Source: Hyphomicrobiales bacterium (GTDB lineage: Bacteria; Pseudomonadota; Alphaproteobacteria; Rhizobiales; Rhizobiaceae). From it: 64,000 bases of DNA. How positions within the stretch are numbered: position 1 is the stretch's first letter; the number at the start of each line of letters is the position of its first letter. The notes below the pieces were generated by a model, which had not been told where the DNA came from, did not search any database, and saw only the letters and a program-made list of their open reading frames with translations. The stretch is from positions 296,583 to 360,582 of the forward strand of contig UBZT01000004.1 of the NCBI GenBank assembly GCA_900470155.1. The letters are read 5' to 3'. Position numbers and translations under genes: made by a program. Positions 59,192 to 64,000 of the stretch are shown one piece after another.

Positions 59192-59593
59192 TTAGGTACG
59201 GATCAGGTGACCCTTCCGCAATCGGTTGGCGAGTTTGTCCCGGTCTATGGGATAGGTGGACTTTACCATGTAGATGCCCTGTCCCGTGGGCTTGATCAGC
59301 ACGGCCACCAGAACGATGAGACCAGCCTGATTGACTTCCCTGACGAGTTCGAACCCGTGGCCGACATGCTTCGGGGACTGGCCCACATGGGTTGGATCCG
59401 TGACGGTCTGTGAGAGATATGGCACGCATGACATAAAGCTGTCCGGGTGCGACCTGAATGCGTGCTTTTGGTCCGGGATGGAGAAGGTCACGAAGCCTTT
59501 GGTCAAGTGGAGGCCAAAGCTCTTCAACTGGTGGACCGGAAGTTCCCCTAGGATCAAAGGTCGGAAACGGGGCCAGTCTCTGGGATCGCTCAA
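59192..59593 (-). CDS. PBECR3-like (Barnase/EndoU/ColicinE5/RelE-type) nuclease domain protein
   Basis: A 133-residue single-domain protein. Segments such as FVTFSIPDQKHAFRSHPDSF (about residues 34-53), a VPYLSQTVTDPTHVG turn, then strands LIVLVAVLIKP and GIYMVKSTYPID followed by KLANRLRKGHL fit the PBECR nucleases of phage polyvalent proteins and toxins: a helix with H-x-x-x-H type residues, a D-P-x-x-V hinge, then beta strands. It starts at TTG 59593, with no ATG in frame nearby. The gene is lower in GC than its neighbours. Recognition is by eye; nuclease activity is inferred. No protein antitoxin adjoins it. Confidence 0.5.
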   Translation of the reverse strand: MSDPRDWPRFRPLILGELPVHQLKSFGLHLTKGFVTFSIPDQKHAFRSHPDSFMSCVPYLSQTVTDPTHVGQSPKHVGHGFELVREVNQAGLIVLVAVLIKPTGQGIYMVKSTYPIDRDKLANRLRKGHLIRT

Positions 59594-59719
59594 TCTGCGT
59601 TCCTTCGTGTCGTCCGTCGCGTGTCTTAATCCTCCGGTTGTATCGCTTTGCCGTGCCAGTTGAAAATAGAGAAAATTCGTCGATTGAACAAACCGCGAAC
59701 ATCCGCTAGCCTCAGTCTC

Positions 59720-60907
59720 ATGGCGATTCCAATTTCAAATCCGCAGGCCCGGCGCATCTTCCTCGAACGGCAGGGCCTGTCGCGCCCGCCGCACAAGGCG
59801 CTCGGCCGCGAGGGCCTCTATGGCTTGATCCATGATCTCGGTTTCGTCCAGGTCGACAGCATCCAGGTGGTCGAGCGCGCCCATCACCAGATCCTGTTTT
59901 CCCGCAGCCAGACCTATCGGCGCGAGGACCTGTCGCATCTGCTTGAAAAGGACCGCTCCCTTTTCGAACACTGGACGCATGATGCCTCGATCATCCCTTC
60001 GGCCTTCTTCCCCTATTGGAAACACCGCTTTCGCCGCCGCGAGGCGAAGATCCTCGAAAACTGGCGCAAATGGCAGGGCGAGGGTTTCGACCAGGCTTTC
60101 GTGGAGACCTATGAGCGGATCCGGTCCGGCGGGCCGATCCTGTCGCGCGACGTCAAGGCCGAGGACCACAAGTCGGGCGGCTGGTGGAACTGGCATCCCA
60201 ACAAGACGGCGCTGGAATTCCTCTGGCACACCGGCAAGCTGTCGATCGCAAGGCGGGAAAATTTCCAGAAGGTCTATGACCTGTCCGAGCGAGTGATCCC
60301 AGGCGAACACCATGCCGGCGAAGTCGATCATGACAGTTTCGTCGACTGGGCTTGCCGGTCAGCACTGACACGCCTGGGTTTTGCCACGTCCGGCGAGATC
60401 GCCGCCTTTTTCGATATCGTCACGCCCGACGAGGCGAAGGCCTGGGTGACCGCACATCGCGGGGAACTGGAGGAGGTGCTGATCGGGACGATGGACGGCA
60501 AGTCGCGTTTGTCCTTCGCGTTCATGGAGGGGCTTCAAACTCTGCTGGATGCGCCGGAACCGCCGGCCCGCATCCGCGTGCTCTCGCCCTTCGATCCGCT
60601 GATCCGCGACCGCAACCGCACCGAACGCCTGTTCGGCTTCTTCTACCGCATCGAGGTCTTCGTGCCCGAAGCGAAGCGCCAATACGGCTATTATGTCTTT
60701 CCGCTGCTCGAAGGCGATCGCCTGATCGGACGCATCGACATGAAGGCCGACCGCAAGGCGGGCGTGCTCGACGTCAAGCGCCTGTGGCTGGAGCCGGGCG
60801 TGCGCCCCTCTGCCGGACGGCTCGAGAAACTGGAAGCCGAACTGGCGCGCCTCGCCCGCTTTTCCGGCGTCGAGCAGGTCACCTTGCGCGACGGCTGGCT
60901 CGGCTGA
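59720..60907 (+). CDS. YcaQ/AlkX-type DNA glycosylase (winged-helix HTH_42 family)
   Basis: A 395-residue protein of the winged-helix family that includes interstrand-crosslink DNA glycosylases. The catalytic Q-x-D motif is seen in GFVQVDSIQVVERAHHQILF (about residues 40-59). Three winged-helix-type domains follow, with HDASIIPSAFFPYWKHRF and the C-terminal FDPLIRDRNRTERLFGF and YYVFPLLEGDRLIGRID segments. The ATG at 59720 is used because the family starts near this point; upstream residues are unrelated. It lies divergent to the PBECR-like gene. Confidence 0.85.
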   Translation: MAIPISNPQARRIFLERQGLSRPPHKALGREGLYGLIHDLGFVQVDSIQVVERAHHQILFSRSQTYRREDLSHLLEKDRSLFEHWTHDASIIPSAFFPYWKHRFRRREAKILENWRKWQGEGFDQAFVETYERIRSGGPILSRDVKAEDHKSGGWWNWHPNKTALEFLWHTGKLSIARRENFQKVYDLSERVIPGEHHAGEVDHDSFVDWACRSALTRLGFATSGEIAAFFDIVTPDEAKAWVTAHRGELEEVLIGTMDGKSRLSFAFMEGLQTLLDAPEPPARIRVLSPFDPLIRDRNRTERLFGFFYRIEVFVPEAKRQYGYYVFPLLEGDRLIGRIDMKADRKAGVLDVKRLWLEPGVRPSAGRLEKLEAELARLARFSGVEQVTLRDGWLG

Positions 60908-60980
60908 CCTTTCCGCGCTGGCTGTCTCGATGGCCTGCGTCCACCAAACTACCCCATCGCAAGCAGGAAAATTTGCCGAA

Positions 60981-61418
60981 ATGTCCGCCACATCTGACGC
61001 CTATCGCATCGAACCCGTCACGCCTGCCGTCAAAGATTATCTCCGCCTGCGCCAGCAGGCCGGCCTCAGCCCGTTTTCCGAGGAAGCCGCAACCCGCGGA
61101 CTGGCGGGCTCGATCTTCGGCATCTCGTTGATGCAGGGCGCAGAGATCGTCGGCATGGGCCGCATCATCGGCGATGGCGGCTGCTTCTATCAGGTGACCG
61201 ATATCGCGGTCCTGCCCGAGCATCAGGGCAGGGGGCTCGGCAAGCGCATCATGGCGGCCCTCGGCGACTACATGCAGGCGCATTTGCCGGCCACCGCCTA
61301 TGTCAGCCTGATCGCCGATGTTCCGGCCAACAGGCTTTATCAGCAGTTCGGTTTTGTCGAGACCGCGCCACGCTCGCTCGGCATGGCGATGAAGATCGGT
61401 TCGCCGGAATCCTTGTAA
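60981..61418 (+). CDS. GNAT-family N-acetyltransferase
   Basis: A 145-residue single-domain acetyltransferase: IIGDGGCFYQVTDIAVLPEHQGRGLGKRIM (residues about 58-87, split here as acetyl-CoA loop QGRGLGKRIM) and ANRLYQQFGFVETAP near the end. Typical of the YjcF/aac-like small GNATs. The ATG at 60981 is the family-like start. Nothing in the neighbourhood hints at the substrate. Confidence 0.85.
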   Translation: MSATSDAYRIEPVTPAVKDYLRLRQQAGLSPFSEEAATRGLAGSIFGISLMQGAEIVGMGRIIGDGGCFYQVTDIAVLPEHQGRGLGKRIMAALGDYMQAHLPATAYVSLIADVPANRLYQQFGFVETAPRSLGMAMKIGSPESL

Positions 61419-61421
61419 AAA

Positions 61422-61458
61422 CCATCAGATGACATATAATGCGTCAATCATTTGATGG
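61422..61458 (+). promoter_or_regulatory. Palindromic operator and -10 element of the Xre/RES operon
   Basis: CCATCAGATGA (61422-61432) and TCATTTGATGG (61448-61458) are inverted repeats with one mismatch. A perfect -10 TATAAT (61435-61440) lies between them, so antitoxin binding would occlude RNA polymerase. Confidence 0.75.
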
Positions 61459-61469
61459 AGATTGGTTCC

Positions 61470-61904
61470 ATGCTGGAAATGCTCGACCGAACACAGGCCA
61501 ACATAGCCGCAAGGCCGCAGGGATTTGCGGCGGAGGTCGATCGCGATCGGCTGTCGAAGACGGCGCTGAAAGCCTATCGCCGCATCGTAGCCCAGTGGGA
61601 CCTGACCAGCCAGCAGGCGGCGGCATTGCTCGGCGTCTCGGTGAGCACCTGGGAAAGGTTGAAGCCGGAAACGGCGATCAAGACCCTTAGCCAGGACCAG
61701 ATGACCCGCATTTCCGCTTTAACCGGCATCTACAAGGGCCTGCATCTGCTGTTTGCCGACAGCATGGCCGACCGCTGGCTGTCGCTGGAAAATTCCGGTC
61801 CGCTGTTTGATCGTCGCTCGCCGATCGCCGCCATGATCGACGGCGGCATACCCCACATGCTCGAGGTCCGCCGCTATGTGGACGCCGTGCGCGGGGGCCT
61901 CTGA
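61470..61904 (+). CDS. Xre/MbcA/ParS-type antitoxin (DUF2384)
   Basis: A 144-residue antitoxin. An N-terminal Xre-like helix-turn-helix (QWDLTSQQAAALLGVSVSTW, about residues 42-61) is followed by the DUF2384 toxin-binding domain with RISALTGIYKGLHLLFAD (about 80-97) and the C-terminal MIDGGIPHMLEVRRYVDA. This is the classical partner of RES toxins. ATG at 61470 follows GGAG nine bases upstream. Its stop is immediately followed by the toxin start. Confidence 0.9.
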   Translation: MLEMLDRTQANIAARPQGFAAEVDRDRLSKTALKAYRRIVAQWDLTSQQAAALLGVSVSTWERLKPETAIKTLSQDQMTRISALTGIYKGLHLLFADSMADRWLSLENSGPLFDRRSPIAAMIDGGIPHMLEVRRYVDAVRGGL

Positions 61905-62615
61905 TTGCGGGTCGACGGCGCACCGATCGTCACGATCGCCTATCCAAGGACCGTGCGGCTTGTCTCGACGGCGCGTCTGCGCCAGGCGGTTCTGGCTGCG
62001 CTTGTCGACACTGCCGATGAACTCGCCGAACTGGCCGAGATCGAGGCCGCCACCAGCAACAGGATCATCGCCGAGACGCGCGGTATTTCCGGGCTCGCCG
62101 CCAATGAACTGGTCTATGACGTGCCGCACGCCCATTTCATCAATGCCTGTTTTGCCTATGCCAAGCCGCGCGAGCCGAACCGTTTCAACGGTTCTGACCG
62201 GGGCGCCTGGTACTCGGCGCTGGCAGTCGAAACCTGCCTCGCCGAAATCGCCTTCCACATGACCGAGTTCCTTAGCAAGGCCGGCGATTTCAACGCCGTG
62301 GTCGACTATGCTGAGATGTTTTGCAGCCTGTCGGGTGATTTCGTCGATCTGCGTGCCGCGCCGGCTCATGCCGCGCTCGATCCCGACAAGACGTTTGGCT
62401 ATCCGCTCGGCAACGCGCTCGCCGAATCAGCCCGCAGGGCAGGGACAAACGGTATCGTCTATCCCTCGGTCCGGCATGTGGGCGGCACTTGTTTTGCCGT
62501 CCTGCGGCCCGCCGCCGTGCAGTCCGTCCGCCAGGGCGATGTCTACCGGCTGGTCTGGTCAGGCAAACCGGCACCGACCACGGAAGGCCCGATAACTTCT
62601 CCACCCTCTCCTTGA
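61905..62615 (+). CDS. RES-domain toxin
   Basis: A 236-residue toxin of the RES family, whose studied members degrade or transfer from NAD+ and so deplete the cell of it. The conserved Arg is in REPNRFNGSDRGAWYSA (about residues 87-103), the Glu in ALAVETCLAEIAFHM (about 103-117) and the Ser in NGIVYPSVRHVGGTCFAVL (about 182-200), which give the family its name. It begins at a TTG directly after the antitoxin stop. The Pro-rich end runs into a palindromic repeat. Confidence 0.9.
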   Translation: MRVDGAPIVTIAYPRTVRLVSTARLRQAVLAALVDTADELAELAEIEAATSNRIIAETRGISGLAANELVYDVPHAHFINACFAYAKPREPNRFNGSDRGAWYSALAVETCLAEIAFHMTEFLSKAGDFNAVVDYAEMFCSLSGDFVDLRAAPAHAALDPDKTFGYPLGNALAESARRAGTNGIVYPSVRHVGGTCFAVLRPAAVQSVRQGDVYRLVWSGKPAPTTEGPITSPPSP

Positions 62616-62650
62616 GGGGGAGGGGCGGACCGCAGGTCCGGGGTGGGGTA
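62597..62650. repeat. Short rhizobial palindromic repeat
   Basis: CCACCCTCTCCTTGAGGGGGAGGG followed by GGACCGCAGGTCC and GGGGTGGGG is a G+C-rich palindromic mosaic of the kind scattered in rhizobial intergenic regions. Its start overlaps the end of the RES gene, supplying the toxin's last residues. Confidence 0.65.
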
Positions 62651-62655
62651 ACGCC

Positions 62656-63756
62656 TCAGACGATCTCCGTCGCCGAGATCTTGATGCCGAAGCCTTCGAG
62701 GCCGACATAGTGGCGCTCACGTGACGACATCAGCCTGATCGAGGTGACGCCGAGATCCTTCAGGATCTGCGCGCCCAGCCCGATTTCAAGCCACTCGTTC
62801 TCGCGCGCCTGCGCTTCCTGATGGGCTTCGCGGTCATGCTTGCCGGTGCGCGCCGTGGTCGATACGCCGACGCCGACCGAGCCTTCGCGCAAGTATACGA
62901 TCACGCCGCGGCCCTTTTCGGCGATCTTCTTCATAATGCCGTCGATCTGCCGGTTGGCGCCGAAAACGTCGGCGCCGACATGTTCGAGATGCAGGCGCAC
63001 CGGAATGTCCTCGCCGTCACGGATATCGCCGAACACCACGGCCAGATGCTGCATCGGGTCCCAGGGCAGGGAATAGCTGTGGCCCTTGGCCGTGCCATAG
63101 GGCGTCTGGATGTCGAAGCTCGAATGCAGCTGGATCAGCGTTTCCTTGCGCTGGCGATAGGCGATCAGGTCGGCGACCGACACCTGCTTGAGGCCATGCT
63201 GGTCGGCAAATGAGGCGACCTGTGGCCCGCGCATCACGGTGCCGTCGTCATTGACCAGTTCGGATATCACGCCGATCAGCGGCAGCGATGCCAGCCGGCA
63301 GAGATCGACGGCCGCTTCCGTATGGCCGGAGCGCATCAGAACGCCGCCTTCGCGCGCGACCAGCGGGAAGATGTGGCCGGGCCGGACGAAATCGGCAGCG
63401 CCGACATTCGGATTGGCGAGATTGCGCACCGTGAGCGTCCGGTCGTCGGCCGAGATGCCGGTCGATGTGCCATGCTTGAAATCGACAGAGACGGTAAACG
63501 CCGTCGTATGGGCGCTGTCATTGTCGGCGACCATGGCCGACAGGTTCAGCCGCTTGGCCTCTTCCTTCGGCATCGGCGCACAGACGATGCCCGATGTGTG
63601 GCGCACGATGAAGGCCATCTTTTCCGGCGTGCAATGCACGGCCGCCACGATCAGATCGCCCTCGTTCTCGCGGCCGTCATCATCCATGACGACGACGATC
63701 TCGCCGGCTTCGAAGGCACGGATGGCGTCAACGACGCGCTTCTGGTCATAGCTCAT
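62656..63756 (-). CDS. ribBA: 3,4-dihydroxy-2-butanone-4-phosphate synthase with degenerate GTP cyclohydrolase II domain
   Basis: The N-terminal RibB domain (residues 1-205) makes dihydroxybutanone phosphate for riboflavin; its active-site marks are intact (DDDGRENEGDL at about 25-35, RPGHIFPLVAREGGVLMRSGHTEA region at about 125-148 and the conserved ISELVNDDGTVMRG). The C-terminal half (about 210-366) aligns with GTP cyclohydrolase II, but the three zinc-binding Cys of that enzyme are absent: the place reads LHLEHVGADVFGANRQIDG. That half is probably inactive. It lies 10 bases after the aroC stop, so aroC-ribBA form an operon. Confidence 0.9.
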   Translation of the reverse strand: MSYDQKRVVDAIRAFEAGEIVVVMDDDGRENEGDLIVAAVHCTPEKMAFIVRHTSGIVCAPMPKEEAKRLNLSAMVADNDSAHTTAFTVSVDFKHGTSTGISADDRTLTVRNLANPNVGAADFVRPGHIFPLVAREGGVLMRSGHTEAAVDLCRLASLPLIGVISELVNDDGTVMRGPQVASFADQHGLKQVSVADLIAYRQRKETLIQLHSSFDIQTPYGTAKGHSYSLPWDPMQHLAVVFGDIRDGEDIPVRLHLEHVGADVFGANRQIDGIMKKIAEKGRGVIVYLREGSVGVGVSTTARTGKHDREAHQEAQARENEWLEIGLGAQILKDLGVTSIRLMSSRERHYVGLEGFGIKISATEIV

Positions 63757-63766
63757 GGGTCGGACC

Positions 63767-64000
63767 TCACTTCAGGCGGCCGGTCTGGCCGCGATCCCTC
63801 AGAATATGATCGAGAATGGTGCAGGCGAGCATCGCCTCGCCGACAGGCACGGCGCGAATTCCGACACAGGGGTCATGACGCCCCTTGGTGCGCACATCGA
63901 CTTCCTGGCCGTCGGAATCGATCGAGCGACGCTCGGTCAGGATGGAGGAGGTCGGCTTGATGGCAAAACGGGCCACCAGCGGCTCGCCGGTGGCGATCCC
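63767..64000 (-). CDS. aroC: Chorismate synthase, C-terminal part (gene continues beyond the window)
   Basis: The last 77 residues of chorismate synthase, the final enzyme of the shikimate pathway, are visible. [11 protein letters not shown] (near the visible start), [19 protein letters not shown] and the terminal [16 protein letters not shown] match the conserved C-terminus of AroC; the RHDPC region includes residues of the FMN/substrate pocket. The start lies to the right of the window. ribBA follows after 10 bases. Confidence 0.92.
   Translation of the reverse strand, partial: GIATGEPLVARFAIKPTSSILTERRSIDSDGQEVDVRTKGRHDPCVGIRAVPVGEAMLACTILDHILRDRGQTGRLK

Noticed and set aside
59347-59354. 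GTTCGAACC, resembling a tRNA T-loop
   Set aside because: No acceptor or anticodon stems can be built around it, and it lies inside the nuclease-like coding frame.

Overview
The window is chromosomal DNA of about 61-62% GC from an alphaproteobacterium, almost certainly a member of the Rhizobiaceae (Rhizobium/Agrobacterium/Allorhizobium group). The evidence is the gene content: a BA14K-family protein, a DUF1217 repeat protein, a dmeRF metal efflux operon, a bioMNY transporter, a RibBA whose GTP cyclohydrolase half is degenerate, an aroC-ribBA pair, an xseB/dxs/tlyA/rumA gene set, an alpha-r8/MmgR-like sRNA, a FixK-type anaerobox and rhizobial palindromic repeats. No rRNA, tRNA, CRISPR array, insertion sequence or prophage was seen. 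The last gene (aroC) runs off the right edge. The first 43 bases may hold the end of an upstream gene that cannot be resolved.

Layout. 0-7 kb: a diheme cytochrome c, small hypotheticals, an Hsp20 chaperone behind a perfect FNR/FixK box, a DJ-1/PfpI protein, an acetyltransferase, and a MerR-type metal sensor with a cupin, divergent from a cation-diffusion-facilitator exporter. 7-15 kb: oligopeptidase B, a branched-chain-type aminotransferase, an OmpV-like outer membrane protein, UbiA, and the dmeRF Co/Ni efflux operon. 15-24 kb: a six-repeat DUF1217 protein, modABC behind a Mo-box-like site, a one-domain ModE regulator at the end of a tsaC-FAD oxidase-modE operon, and a GGDEF protein with a dead active site. 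25-28 kb: a cobalamin riboswitch in front of a Rieske demethylase and its reductase (gbcAB-like). 28-37 kb: BA14K protein, ZntB, PhoX behind a PHO box, an acyl-CoA dehydrogenase and a crotonase separated by a palindromic repeat, and a dCache chemoreceptor. 37-46 kb: a haem peroxidase, a RumA-like methyltransferase with TlyA, an sRNA candidate, and two more chemoreceptors ending in CheR-tether-like WxxF tails.

46-64 kb is richer in accessory genes. Housekeeping genes (sodB, dxs, pirin, xseB, an HDAC-family hydrolase, bioMNY, a YcaQ-like DNA glycosylase, ribBA, aroC) alternate with three toxin-antitoxin pairs: TacA/TacT-like, TumE/TumA-like and Xre-MbcA/RES. A fourth, solitary nuclease-like gene (PBECR-type) sits tail to tail with a roughly 120-nt structured RNA that has its own promoter and terminator.

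The two loci I consider most worth follow-up are the vitamin B12 riboswitch controlling a betaine-type Rieske oxygenase, with a visible Shine-Dalgarno-sequestering hairpin, and the PBECR-like nuclease with its convergent structured RNA, which could be an undescribed RNA-regulated toxin unit.
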